Positions 16,400-25,377 of a stretch of 64,000 bases of DNA are shown here, one piece after another. The stretch spans positions 62,001 through 126,000 of the forward strand of contig JAFQRH010000019.1 of assembly GCA_017410165.1 (NCBI GenBank). The letters are read 5' to 3'. The number at the start of each line of letters is the position of its first letter. The first letter of the stretch is position 1. The stretch is from Alistipes sp. GTDB lineage: Bacteria > Bacteroidota > Bacteroidia > Bacteroidales > Rikenellaceae. Below the pieces are notes generated by a model. It did no database searches, was not told the origin of the DNA, and saw only the letters and a list, made by a program, of their open reading frames with translations. The position numbers were made by a program, and so were the translations under genes.

Positions 16400-18484
16400 A
16401 TGAGATTTCGGGCGTTGATACTATGTGTGTTGCTTGCGTTGCTGTCCTCTGTGCCGGCAATGGCGGAGAGCGATGGCGATGCGCCCGAATGGTTGCGTAA
16501 GGGGGTGCATATCCCCGATATTACGGTCTATGGTCGTCGCCCGATGAAGGAGATTGGCGTGCAGCAGACCAAGTTCGACTCGCTGATGCTCAAAGAGAAT
16601 GTCGCCCTCTCGATGGCCGATGTGCTGACCTTCAACTCGTCGGTCTTTGTCAAGAGTTACGGCCGTGCGACACTCTCGACCGTCGCATTTCGAGGCACGT
16701 CGCCATCGCATACGCAGGTGACGTGGAACGGTATGCGAATCAACAACCCGATGCTCGGTATGACCGACTTCTCGATGATTCCATCCTATTTTATCGACGA
16801 TGCTTCGCTACTGCACGGCACCTCGTCGGTCAGCGATACGGGTGGCGGTCTGGGTGGCTCGGTGCGTCTGGCGAGCGAGCCGGCGCAGGCGAAGGGCTTC
16901 GGGGTGCAATATGTGCAGGGTGTGGGCTCGTTTCAAACCTTTGACGAGTTTCTGCGCCTGACCTACGGTAACGCTCATTGGCAGTTATCGACTCGCGCCG
17001 TATATTCCTCATCTCCAAACGAGTACAAGTATCGTAATCACGACAAAAAAGAGAATATCTACGACGAGCAGATGAACATCGTGGGGCAGTACTATCCCAT
17101 CGAACGCAACCGTAGCGGCTCGTTCAAGGATTTGCACGTGTTGCAGGAGGCGTACTACAATACGGGTCGGGGCGACCGTGTCGGATTGAATGCGTGGTAC
17201 ACCCACTCGAATCGCGAGTTGCCGATGCTGACGACCGACTACGGCGAGCAAAAGGCGTTCGATAATCGCCAACGCGAACATACGTTTCGCGGTATCGTGT
17301 CGTGGGACCATCTGCGCTCGACGTGGAAACTCTCGGCGCGTGCCGGCTACATATTTACGTGGTTGGCGTACGACTATAAACGCGATGTCGGCAATGGCAC
17401 GATGGCACAGATGACGCGCTCGCGCAGTCGAGTGAATACGCTCTACGGTCAGGCGGAGGGCGAGTACTATATCGGCAAACGGTTGTTGCTGACCGCCTCG
17501 CTTGCGGCACATCAGCACTTCGTGCGTAGCGAGGATAAGAATATCATACGTCAGGACGGCAATAAGGCGACGGTGGGCTACATCAAGGCGCGTATCGAAC
17601 TCTCGGGTTCGGTCTCGGTGAAGTGGCGACCGATAGATCGCTTCGGTGTGTCGGTCGTGTTGCGTGAGGAGATGTTCGGACGGGAATGGACACCGCCGAT
17701 TCCGGCTCTCTTTTTGGATGGTGTGCTGTCGCGCAAAGGCAATCTGACGGCAAAGGCCTCCGTGTCGCGCAACTTCCGCTTTCCGACACTCAACGACCTC
17801 TATTTTCTGCCGGGTGGCAATCCCGACCTGCGACGCGAGAGCGGTTGGACGTACGATGCCGGATTGTCGTTTGCCGTGGGGAGGGAGGGTAGATACTCGC
17901 TCTCGGGTTCGGCCACGTGGTTCGACTCGTACGTGAATGATTGGATTATGTGGTTGCCTACCACCAAGGGCTTCTTCTCGCCTCGCAACGTAAAAAACGT
18001 ACACTCGTACGGCGTTGAGTTGCAGGCAAAAGCCGCTGTGTGCTTTGCGCGCGAATGGACGCTGTCGCTCGATGGCTCCTTCTCGTGGACGCCCTCGATT
18101 AACTGTGGCGAGCCACTCTCGCCCGCCGACCGTTCGGTAGGCAAGCAGTTGCCTTACGTGCCGGAGTTCTCGTCGTCGGTCACGGGTCGCCTTACGTGGC
18201 GCAAGTGGTCGTTGCTCTATAAATGGTGCTGGTATAGCGAACGATTTACGATGTCGAGCAACGACGATACGCTGACGGGTCGCCTGCCCGAGTACTTTAT
18301 GAATAACGTCTCGCTCGAAAAGGGCTTTTCGTTCCGTTGGGCAGACCTTTCGCTCAAAGCCACCATCAACAACCTCTTCAACGAGGAGTATCTCTCGGTG
18401 CTGTCGCGTCCGATGCCGGGTATCAATTTCGAGTTTTTTGTGGGAATTACCCCGAAGTGGGGCAAGCGTGCCGCCAAACAGTAG
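16400..18484 (+). CDS. btuB: BtuB-like TonB-dependent cobalamin receptor
   Basis: A TonB-dependent outer membrane channel of about 694 residues. Signal peptide 1-22; TonB box D-I-T-V-Y-G-R near 40-46; plug domain to about 170 with R-G-T-S-P-S-H-T-Q-V-T-W-N-G; 22-stranded barrel with the late motif N-L-F-N-E-E-Y. The shorter, non-SusC form, the riboswitch upstream and the BtuG gene just before it all point to corrinoid uptake. The frame opens with a GTG at 16391, but the ATG at 16400 is preferred. The inner-membrane BtuFCD transporter is not in the window. The operon ends at a bidirectional hairpin at 18513. Confidence 0.88.
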   Translation: MRFRALILCVLLALLSSVPAMAESDGDAPEWLRKGVHIPDITVYGRRPMKEIGVQQTKFDSLMLKENVALSMADVLTFNSSVFVKSYGRATLSTVAFRGTSPSHTQVTWNGMRINNPMLGMTDFSMIPSYFIDDASLLHGTSSVSDTGGGLGGSVRLASEPAQAKGFGVQYVQGVGSFQTFDEFLRLTYGNAHWQLSTRAVYSSSPNEYKYRNHDKKENIYDEQMNIVGQYYPIERNRSGSFKDLHVLQEAYYNTGRGDRVGLNAWYTHSNRELPMLTTDYGEQKAFDNRQREHTFRGIVSWDHLRSTWKLSARAGYIFTWLAYDYKRDVGNGTMAQMTRSRSRVNTLYGQAEGEYYIGKRLLLTASLAAHQHFVRSEDKNIIRQDGNKATVGYIKARIELSGSVSVKWRPIDRFGVSVVLREEMFGREWTPPIPALFLDGVLSRKGNLTAKASVSRNFRFPTLNDLYFLPGGNPDLRRESGWTYDAGLSFAVGREGRYSLSGSATWFDSYVNDWIMWLPTTKGFFSPRNVKNVHSYGVELQAKAAVCFAREWTLSLDGSFSWTPSINCGEPLSPADRSVGKQLPYVPEFSSSVTGRLTWRKWSLLYKWCWYSERFTMSSNDDTLTGRLPEYFMNNVSLEKGFSFRWADLSLKATINNLFNEEYLSVLSRPMPGINFEFFVGITPKWGKRAAKQ

Positions 18485-18512
18485 CGGTTGCGTGGTGTGT
18501 GAGGGTACGAAA

Positions 18513-18553
18513 AATGCGGGTAGTGGTTAATTTCGCCACTGCCCGCATTCGTT
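18513..18553. terminator. Bidirectional terminator between btuB and lpdA
   Basis: Inverted repeat AATGCGGG-T-AGTGG with CCACT-G-CCCGCATT (18513-18549), flanked by A-rich and T-rich sequence. It lies between convergent genes. Confidence 0.75.
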
Positions 18554-18582
18554 TATGCGTTTATATGTTTTCGCGCCGTACG

Positions 18583-19956
18583 CTACCCGTGTATGGCACA
18601 GCCGAGCGACTGTTCGGCTGCCTCCATAATGCCTTCGTGCATCGTCGGGTGCGAGTGAATGGTGCGTGCTATGGCGTGAGCCGTCGCTCCGAGTCGTTTG
18701 GCAAGGGTCGCCTCGCCGAGCATCTCGACAATGTCGCCACCCACGATGTGCGCACCGAGCAGCGTCTGATCCTTGCCGAAAATCAACTTCACAAAGCCGT
18801 CGCGCTCGCCCGCAGCCATCGCTTTGCCAGATGCGGCAAATTGGAAGCGTCCGACCGTATATTCGAGCCCCTTGTCGGCTGCCTGCTTTTCGGTCAGACC
18901 GACCGAGGCAACCTCCGGTGAGGTAAATACACACGAAGGGATTGTCGAGTAGTCAATCGGCTCGCTCTCCAAGCCACAGATGCGCTCGACGCACGCGATG
19001 GCCTCGGCCGATGCAACGTGTGCCAGAGCCGGTGTCGGGATGATATCGCCGATGGCATATACACCCTCGACATTTGTGCGGTACGCCTCATCGACCACAA
19101 CCTTATCGCGCTCGACGCGAATGCCAAGCTCTTCAAGACCGATATTTTCGATATTGGATTTGATGCCGACAGCCGACAATACAACATCCGCTTCGAGCAC
19201 CTCTTCGCCCTTCTTGCCCTCGACCGTCACGCGGCAACGACCCTCCTCGACCGCAACGCCTTTGACCGTCGTGGAGGTCATCATAGCGATTCTCTGACGG
19301 CGGAATACGCGCTCGATGGTCTTGGCTACCTCCTCGTCCTCCAACGGCATAATCTGCGGCATATACTCGACGATGGTGACCTTCACACCGAGCGATGCGT
19401 AGAAGAATGCCAACTCCGAACCAATTGCGCCCGATCCGACAACAATCATCGTTGCGGGCAGCGTCTCCAAAGTAAGTGCATCCTTCGACGAGAGGACGTA
19501 GCGGTGGTCAATCGGCATAAATCCCATCTCGCGTGGGCGGGCACCCGTTGCGAGGATGATGTGGTCGGCCTCGTAGAGCGTGCCATCGACATCGACCGTC
19601 GAAGCCGACACGAGGCGACCGAAGCCCTGCAACACATCGACATTGTTGCGTTTGAGCAGCATCTGCACACCCTTGTTCATATTCTCGGCAACCGTGCGCG
19701 AACGGGCGACAATCTTCGCCAAATCCGGTTTTGGCTCGCCCTCCAACTCTACGCCGTAGTGAGCCGCATTGCGACAATACGAATAGACCTTCGCGCTTTT
19801 GAGCAACGCTTTGGTCGGAATACATCCCCAATTCAGGCACGTTCCGCCCGCCTCGGCACGCTCGACAACGGCTACGCGTCGTCCCAACTGCGAAGCGCGA
19901 ACCGCAGCCACGTAACCGCCCGGTCCGCTACCGATAATTATGATGTCGTACTTCAT
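18583..19956 (-). CDS. lpdA: Dihydrolipoyl dehydrogenase
   Basis: Flavoprotein (E3) that reoxidises dihydrolipoamide with NAD+ in 2-oxoacid dehydrogenase or glycine cleavage complexes. FAD-binding G-S-G-P-G-G at 9-14; redox disulfide G-G-T-C-L-N-W-G-C with Cys40 and Cys45; NAD-binding V-G-S-G-A-I-G-S-E in the middle; catalytic H-x-H-P-T with His436 and Glu441 near the C-terminus. Length 457 is standard. The frame is open 21 codons further upstream, but the ATG at 19956 starts the canonical Y-D-I-I-I-I-G. It lies 8 bases after the dipeptidase gene, so the two are co-transcribed. No E1 or E2 gene is nearby, so which complex it serves is unknown. Confidence 0.95.
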   Translation of the reverse strand: MKYDIIIIGSGPGGYVAAVRASQLGRRVAVVERAEAGGTCLNWGCIPTKALLKSAKVYSYCRNAAHYGVELEGEPKPDLAKIVARSRTVAENMNKGVQMLLKRNNVDVLQGFGRLVSASTVDVDGTLYEADHIILATGARPREMGFMPIDHRYVLSSKDALTLETLPATMIVVGSGAIGSELAFFYASLGVKVTIVEYMPQIMPLEDEEVAKTIERVFRRQRIAMMTSTTVKGVAVEEGRCRVTVEGKKGEEVLEADVVLSAVGIKSNIENIGLEELGIRVERDKVVVDEAYRTNVEGVYAIGDIIPTPALAHVASAEAIACVERICGLESEPIDYSTIPSCVFTSPEVASVGLTEKQAADKGLEYTVGRFQFAASGKAMAAGERDGFVKLIFGKDQTLLGAHIVGGDIVEMLGEATLAKRLGATAHAIARTIHSHPTMHEGIMEAAEQSLGCAIHG

Positions 19957-19964
19957 ACGTTTAC

Positions 19965-21596
19965 CTATTTTACAACTTTCAATACCTCGCCATTGTCGGC
20001 AGCAACGGCTCTCTTCCACTTCTCGTTATAGCCCGGGAACTGAATCTTATCCGGAATATCCTTTCCGCTGCCATTCTCGATGAAGCCCTGCTCGTTCTCC
20101 GACTTGACATTGCCATCGACATACTTCACAAGCAAATAGCGGTCCAATTCGCTCCAACGGTCGAACAACGCTTGCGCTGTGCGGAGCGAGTAGGCGGTCT
20201 GCTCCTTGCGCTGCTTCTTTGCCGAGAGTCCAGCCGTGAGGGCATCAATCTTCTCGACCTCCGCCAGACGCGCATTCTCCCACTCATCGACCACCTTGCG
20301 GATGTCGGTCGAAATCATATCGTAACGCATATATGCGAAGTTTGTCACGCGGTTGAACAACCAGAACATCGACGTCGGCGAGTAGCGCAACATCGATCCG
20401 TTCTGCTCGGAGAGCGTCTCCGGAACGTCGGTCGTTGTGCAGTAAATCGGTGTCAGACACGATGTTGCAGCGTCATCCACGCCAAACCACAGGATGCCCG
20501 TCTTGCCTTTGCGTGCCTGTCCGCACAACCAGAAGCCGGTCTGCTGTGTTGCCGTTGCACGCTCGTTGCAGTACTCGACGCCATCGACCGTCCAATACAT
20601 CGGACGCCAACGATACGGGCAGGCGTGACCGCCGGCACCAAGGTCTGTTGTCATATCCATCGGCGTACCTTCGTAGTGGTCGCGCATCGCATCGAATACC
20701 ACCTTCGGCGAGACCTTCGTACGTGGCTTTACCCACAGCGGCATACGATTATCCTTGTTGTAGCCCATCGCATAATCGGCGTAGCGGTCCATATCGTCGG
20801 CCACGGCACGGAAGAAACTCCATACGCGCGCCTCGCAACCGCGCATAGCACCGAAATCGAGCGGAGCGTATGCGTCGCAGAACGAGAAGTCGGCATCTGC
20901 ACCCTCGAAGTAGCCCTGCGTGCGTGCGAACGAAATCACATCGGCAGAGTAGAGGCAGTTCTGCGGGTCGTTGAGCGGGAAGTTCGTGATACGCGCCTGA
21001 TTGGCGTGAGCCGAAACATATCCGTCGGGAATGCGGCGAGCAACCCATACGATACCTTTGCGCGACGGGTCGGCCGACGAGTCGCCCTTGCCGATAAGCT
21101 CCATAATCCACGCCTCGTCGGCATCGGCAATCGAGAACGATTCGCCGGATGAAGCGTAGCCGTACGTGGTCGCCAACTCGACAATCACGTCGATTGCCTC
21201 GCGTGCGGTCTTGGCACGTTGCAGCGTGATGTAGATGAGCGAGCCGTAGTCGATTTTACCCTGCGGATCGACCAACTCGCTACGACCGCCGTATGTGGTC
21301 TCGGTGATGATGAGCGAGTGCTCGTTCATATTGCCGACCGTTGCGTAGGTTACGGGCGACTGTGCGATGTCGCAGAGATATTTGCCCGTATCCCACTCAT
21401 ATACCGGCATTGTGGCTGCGGCACGCTTTGCGGGGTTGTACTTGTAGAGCGCACCATACAGCCCGTGTGAATCGGCTGCGTAGGTGACCATCACCGACGA
21501 GTCGGTCGAGGCACCTTTGGTGACGATGAAGTTTGTGCAGGCGAGAGCTGTCATTGCGCCTGTCGCAAACAGAAGTGTGAAAATCAGCTTTTTCAT
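19965..21596 (-). CDS. C69-family dipeptidase, secreted
   Basis: A 543-residue N-terminal-nucleophile hydrolase of peptidase family C69 (PepD-like). After a signal peptide the mature protein begins with Cys20 in A-L-A-C-T-N-F-I-V-T-K-G, the family's nucleophile after processing. G-M/N-E-H-S-L-I-I-T-E-T-T-Y-G-G and S-G-E-S-F-S-I-A-D-A-D-E-A-W are family motifs. It probably cleaves dipeptides in the periplasm. The true start is the ATG at 21596; a further 17 codons are open upstream. A -7 box TATCTTTG lies at 21652-21645 on this strand. lpdA follows after 8 bases. Confidence 0.9.
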   Translation of the reverse strand: MKKLIFTLLFATGAMTALACTNFIVTKGASTDSSVMVTYAADSHGLYGALYKYNPAKRAAATMPVYEWDTGKYLCDIAQSPVTYATVGNMNEHSLIITETTYGGRSELVDPQGKIDYGSLIYITLQRAKTAREAIDVIVELATTYGYASSGESFSIADADEAWIMELIGKGDSSADPSRKGIVWVARRIPDGYVSAHANQARITNFPLNDPQNCLYSADVISFARTQGYFEGADADFSFCDAYAPLDFGAMRGCEARVWSFFRAVADDMDRYADYAMGYNKDNRMPLWVKPRTKVSPKVVFDAMRDHYEGTPMDMTTDLGAGGHACPYRWRPMYWTVDGVEYCNERATATQQTGFWLCGQARKGKTGILWFGVDDAATSCLTPIYCTTTDVPETLSEQNGSMLRYSPTSMFWLFNRVTNFAYMRYDMISTDIRKVVDEWENARLAEVEKIDALTAGLSAKKQRKEQTAYSLRTAQALFDRWSELDRYLLVKYVDGNVKSENEQGFIENGSGKDIPDKIQFPGYNEKWKRAVAADNGEVLKVVK

Positions 21597-21671
21597 ACAG
21601 ATTATTGTTTTATTTGTTTGTTGCGTATTTGGTCTCAATTTGTACAAAGATAGTTATTTTCTCCGAAAATC

Positions 21672-21702
21672 TTGCATTGCGCCGTTCTTTGCGTTATCTT
21701 TG
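21672..21702 (+). promoter_or_regulatory. Promoter of the yggS-type gene, divergent from the dipeptidase
   Basis: TTG at 21672-21674 and TATCTTTG at 21695-21702, spacer 20. A second TATCTTTG lies on the minus strand at 21652-21645, pointing to the dipeptidase gene but without a clear -33 box. Confidence 0.6.
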
Positions 21703-21759
21703 TTGTTAGAAGCGGAGAAACCAGTTCCGTCTGACGTTCATAAAAACAAGAGAATCGAG

Positions 21760-22419
21760 ATGTCTGTTCAAGAAAATATATCAGCCATTCGCGCTACGTT
21801 GCCTCCGCACGTAACGCTTGTTGCCGTGTCGAAATTCCACGCTGCCGAGTCGATTCGGCAGGCGTACGATGCCGGTCAGAGGGTCTTTGGCGAGAGCCGC
21901 GTGCAGGAACTCCTTGCCAAGTATGCAGCCCTGCCGACCGACATCGAGTGGCATATGATAGGCCACCTGCAAACCAACAAAGTGCGTGCGATTGCTCCGT
22001 TTGTCGCGCTCGTCCAGTCGGTCGATAGCGCACGTCTTGTGGAGTGCATCGACCGCGAGGCGGCGCGTTGTGGCCGCGTGATTGACTGCTTGTTGGAGAT
22101 TCACGTTGCGCAGGAGCAGACCAAAAGCGGTTGGGCGTATGACGAGTTGTGCGACTATCTGCACAGCGAGGCGTTTGCAGCGTTGAAAAATGTGCGTATT
22201 CGTGGCGTGATGGGTATGGCGACCAATACGGACGACCGGTCGCAGATTCGTGCCGATTTCGAGCGTCTGGCTCACTACTATCACACTCTTGCTCCGATGT
22301 TTGGCGAGTGGTTCGATACGCTCTCGATGGGTATGTCGGACGACTATCCGCTCGCCGTCGAGTGTGGCTCTACGATGGTGCGTGTCGGCTCGTCGATATT
22401 TGGCGCACGCGAGTATTGA
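21760..22419 (+). CDS. YggS/PROSC-family pyridoxal phosphate homeostasis protein
   Basis: A 219-residue PLP-binding protein that buffers pyridoxal phosphate and influences amino-acid and keto-acid pools. The PLP-lysine is Lys25 in L-V-A-V-S-K-F; F-G-E-S-R-V-Q-E, W-H-M-I-G-H-L-Q-T-N-K and S-M-G-M-S-D-D-Y are family hallmarks, ending in V-R-V-G-S-S-I-F-G-A-R. The length is normal. The start is the ATG at 21760; upstream open sequence contains the promoter. It is monocistronic, with a hairpin 50 bases after the stop. Confidence 0.95.
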   Translation: MSVQENISAIRATLPPHVTLVAVSKFHAAESIRQAYDAGQRVFGESRVQELLAKYAALPTDIEWHMIGHLQTNKVRAIAPFVALVQSVDSARLVECIDREAARCGRVIDCLLEIHVAQEQTKSGWAYDELCDYLHSEAFAALKNVRIRGVMGMATNTDDRSQIRADFERLAHYYHTLAPMFGEWFDTLSMGMSDDYPLAVECGSTMVRVGSSIFGAREY

Positions 22420-22470
22420 TGGGGTGGGTGGATTTGCGCACTGCGTGTGGCGTAGTGAGACAAAAAGATA

Positions 22471-22510
22471 AAGAGGTTGTCGGCAACAGACCAGCAACCT
22501 CTTCTATTTT
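22471..22510 (+). terminator. Terminator between yggS-type gene and adk
   Basis: Stem AAGAGGTTG (22471-22479) with CAACCTCTT (22495-22503), then CTATTTTT. It serves convergent genes. Confidence 0.65.
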
Positions 22511-22546
22511 TAGCGCGGATTTTGTGCGCTCCTATTTTGTACGCTC

Positions 22547-23122
22547 CTACAACTTCTTCTCGATAACGGCACAGATGCGCTCGAATACCTCCTCAATTGT
22601 CCCCATACTTGGTACGGCTTCGTACTTGCCTTGTGCGCGATAGAAGTCGGCAACCACTGCGGTCTGCTCGTTGTAAATCTTGATGCGGTTGCGGATAATC
22701 TCCTCCGAAGCGTCATCTGCACGACCCGAATCCTTGCCACGCAACAGTATGCGCTTAACCAACTCCTCCTCCGGCACATCCATATATATCATCAACTCGA
22801 CCTTCTCGCCGATGGCTTCGAGCACCTTATCGAACTGCTCGGCTTGGGCTGTTGTGCGCGGGAAACCGTCGAAAATTGTACCTTTGACATCTCGGTTTGC
22901 AGCCAGATAGTTCTCAATCATCGAGACCACGATACCATCCGGAGCAAGTTCGCCACGACTGATATACTCTTTCATCTGCACGCCAAGCGCCGAGCCAGAG
23001 CCAATCTCTCGGCGGATAATCTCACCTGTGGATACGTGCGAGAGCCCGTATCGCTTCTCCAACAACTCCGACTGCGTACCTTTACCGCAACCGGGTGCAC
23101 CAAAAAGTACTATATTAAGCAT
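22547..23122 (-). CDS. adk: Adenylate kinase
   Basis: Converts ATP + AMP to 2 ADP. P-loop G-A-P-G-C-G-K-G-T at residues 8-16, AMP-site S-T-G-E-I-I-R and F-D-G-F-P-R-T-T-A-Q-A-E. The LID region is short (G-K-D-S-G-R-A-D-D), without zinc cysteines, as usual in Bacteroidetes; length 191. The ATG at 23122 starts the typical M-L-N-I-V-L-F; the 12 upstream open codons are leader. A -7 box TATCTTTG is at 23163-23156. Confidence 0.97.
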   Translation of the reverse strand: MLNIVLFGAPGCGKGTQSELLEKRYGLSHVSTGEIIRREIGSGSALGVQMKEYISRGELAPDGIVVSMIENYLAANRDVKGTIFDGFPRTTAQAEQFDKVLEAIGEKVELMIYMDVPEEELVKRILLRGKDSGRADDASEEIIRNRIKIYNEQTAVVADFYRAQGKYEAVPSMGTIEEVFERICAVIEKKL

Positions 23123-23155
23123 CTTCTTTCTCGTTATAAAAGAAACTTTATGAGG

Positions 23156-23163
23156 CAAAGATA
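23156..23163 (-). promoter_or_regulatory. Probable -7 box of the adk promoter
   Basis: TATCTTTG on the minus strand, 34 bases before the adk start. The expected -33 TTTG is not clear, so support is partial. Confidence 0.4.
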
Positions 23164-23262
23164 CTCTAAATTTTGTAAAAAATCACGTTTAATTAAAATT
23201 TTTTAATTTTATTTTCGCGCTATTTCCTCCCCTCTGACAACATTTGCCGCCAGCGGTGAGGG

Positions 23263-23305
23263 TATAAAAAATCCCGCCTCGCGCAGATGATTGCGGGCGG
23301 GATTT
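23263..23305 (-). terminator. Terminator of nadE
   Basis: On the minus strand AAATCCCGCC pairs with GGCGGGATTT (23305-23296 and 23278-23269) and is followed by TTTTATA. It lies 30 bases after the nadE stop. Confidence 0.75.
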
Positions 23306-23334
23306 GTGTTGTGCTATCTCGGTGCGATGGCTCT

Positions 23335-25239
23335 TTACAGCGATTCGACCTCTTGCAGCCACTCCGTAGCCACAGCGTCGGACGGCATACGCCAATCGCC
23401 TCGCGGTGAGAGCGAAACCGAACCAACTTTCGGGCCATCGGGCACTGCCGAACGCTTGAACTGCTGCGAGAAGAAGCGACGGACGAATACGCCGAGCCAG
23501 TGACGAATCTCTGCGTGCGAATATCGCTCGCCGAATGCTCGCTCGGCGAGGAATACAATCTTGCGTGGCGAGAATCCGTTGCGGATGAAGTGGTAGATGA
23601 AGAAGTCGTGCAACTCGTACGGCCCCACCAAATCTTCGGTTTTTTGTGCAATTTCGCCTCGCTCATCGGCCGGCAGTAACTCCGGACTGACAGGCGTTGC
23701 CACGATATCTTTCAGCGTCGCGCGTACCCTCTCGTTCGAGTCGTTGTCGGCAGCCCACTCGACCAGCGTGCGGACGAGCGTCTTCGGAATCGAACAATTG
23801 ACGTTGTACATCGACATATGGTCGCCGTTGTAGGTCGCCCAACCGAGAGCTGCCTCGCTCAAATCGCCCGTGCCGACAACCAATCCGCCGACGATGTTCG
23901 CCGTATCCATCAATATCTGCGTGCGTTCGCGTGCCTGCGAGTTTTCGTAGGCGGCACCGCGCTCCGTAGGCGATATGCCGATATCGCGGAAGTGTTGTTC
24001 GCAAGCGGCACGAATCGAAATTTCGCGCATCGTAACGCCCAACTCGCGCATCAGCGTCAGCGCATTCTCGTACGTGCGGTCTGATGTGCCGAAGCCCGGC
24101 ATCGTGATTGCAACGATACCTTTGCGGTCGAGACCGAGCATATCGAACGTAGCGACAGTGGCGAGCAGTGCAAGCGTAGAGTCCAATCCGCCGGATATGC
24201 CGATAACGACGCTCTGCGAGTGCGTATGAGTGAGTCGTTGTGCGAGGCCTGCGGTCTGTATGCTGAACACCTCGCGACAACCTTCGTCGAGGTTTTTCGG
24301 TATGAACGGATGTGCCACAATCTCGCGTTCAACGGGGCTCTCTGCCAAGTGTATGGGCAACTCTATTGTCTCGTAGCGATTGTCGAGGTTGATGTACGAT
24401 GTGTGTCGCAGACGCTCCGATAGCAGATACTCGACGTCGATATCGGCAACCGTGAGGCGTGGCTCGCGGACAAAACGCTCCTTGTAGCCGATGATGACGC
24501 CATTCTCGGCGATGATACCGTTGCCCGTAAATACGAGGTCGGTCGATGATTCGCCGATGCCTGCCGAGCAATAGATGTAACCGCAGAGCGAGCGTGCAGA
24601 TTGCTGCTTGACGAGCGAACGAACGTAGGCGTGCTTGCCGACAATCTCGGGTGTTGCCGAGAGGTTGAACAGCAGCGTCGCACCGCTCAATGCCATATCC
24701 GACGATGGTGGTGCCGGCACCCACAAATCCTCGCAAATCTCGACACCGAACTTTACGCCGTCAATCGAGAAAATCAGGTCGGCACCCATCCTTACGCGCT
24801 CGCCGCAGAGGTCGATGGTCGTCTCGCGAATATCGCGTCCCGAGGCAAACCAACGGCTCTCGTAGAACTCCGAGTAGTTCGGAATGTAGCACTTCGGCAC
24901 TACACCGCAAATCTTACCGCCGGCGATGACAACCGCGCAGTTGTACAAATTGTTCTTATACGGAATCGGCATACCGACAATCGTAGCCACCGGCAGAGCC
25001 AAATCCACCAAGTATCGCAACGCCTCTTCGGCTGCCTTTTGCAGGCGTGTCTGTCGAATCAAATCGCCACACGTATAACCCGTGAGCGACAACTCTGGAA
25101 ATACAACGATGCTCACACCGCGCTCTACCGCCTCCTGCATCTGTCGAGCAATCGCCTCGGCATTGCCTCGGCAGTCGCCGATACGCACCAGAGGTGTTGC
25201 CGCAGCAACTTTTACGAATCCGTAACGCTTATTATTCAT
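23335..25239 (-). CDS. nadE: Glutamine-dependent NAD+ synthetase
   Basis: Final step of NAD synthesis: nicotinic acid adenine dinucleotide + glutamine + ATP to NAD+. The N-terminal nitrilase-type glutaminase has the Glu49 (F-P-E-L-S-L-T-G-Y), Lys115 (V-P-K-C-Y-I-P-N-Y) and Cys168 (V-E-I-C-E-D-L-W) triad. The C-terminal synthetase has the P-loop S-G-G-L-D-S at 348-353 and G-T-G-D-L-S-E. Length 634 is normal for the two-domain form. The ATG at 25239 is chosen over the ATG 11 codons upstream because M-N-N-K-R-Y-G-F-V-K begins the domain. No clear promoter was found; short tandem repeats lie upstream. Confidence 0.95.
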   Translation of the reverse strand: MNNKRYGFVKVAAATPLVRIGDCRGNAEAIARQMQEAVERGVSIVVFPELSLTGYTCGDLIRQTRLQKAAEEALRYLVDLALPVATIVGMPIPYKNNLYNCAVVIAGGKICGVVPKCYIPNYSEFYESRWFASGRDIRETTIDLCGERVRMGADLIFSIDGVKFGVEICEDLWVPAPPSSDMALSGATLLFNLSATPEIVGKHAYVRSLVKQQSARSLCGYIYCSAGIGESSTDLVFTGNGIIAENGVIIGYKERFVREPRLTVADIDVEYLLSERLRHTSYINLDNRYETIELPIHLAESPVEREIVAHPFIPKNLDEGCREVFSIQTAGLAQRLTHTHSQSVVIGISGGLDSTLALLATVATFDMLGLDRKGIVAITMPGFGTSDRTYENALTLMRELGVTMREISIRAACEQHFRDIGISPTERGAAYENSQARERTQILMDTANIVGGLVVGTGDLSEAALGWATYNGDHMSMYNVNCSIPKTLVRTLVEWAADNDSNERVRATLKDIVATPVSPELLPADERGEIAQKTEDLVGPYELHDFFIYHFIRNGFSPRKIVFLAERAFGERYSHAEIRHWLGVFVRRFFSQQFKRSAVPDGPKVGSVSLSPRGDWRMPSDAVATEWLQEVESL

Positions 25240-25302
25240 TGTCTGTCTGTTTTTTTTATTGCATTTAAGCATTCACTGCCATTCAGCGACCAACGGGAGC
25301 GA

Positions 25303-25369
25303 TTGCCATTAGTTGCCATTCGCTGCCATTTGCCTCCATTCACTGCCATTTGCCTCCATTCTCTGCCAT
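25303..25369. repeat. Short tandem repeat between pepT and nadE
   Basis: Two near-identical 20-base units TGCCATTTGCCTCCATTCAC (25324-25343, 25344-25363; one mismatch) continue into TGCCAT, preceded by diverged copies of TTGCCATT (25303-25323). The sequence is a variable array of GCCATT words in a 138-base intergenic gap. Confidence 0.7.
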
Positions 25370-25377
25370 AAAAACAT

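Noticed and set aside
19957-20019. N-terminal extension of lpdA
   Set aside because: Overlaps the dipeptidase coding end; the FAD motif requires the start at 19956.
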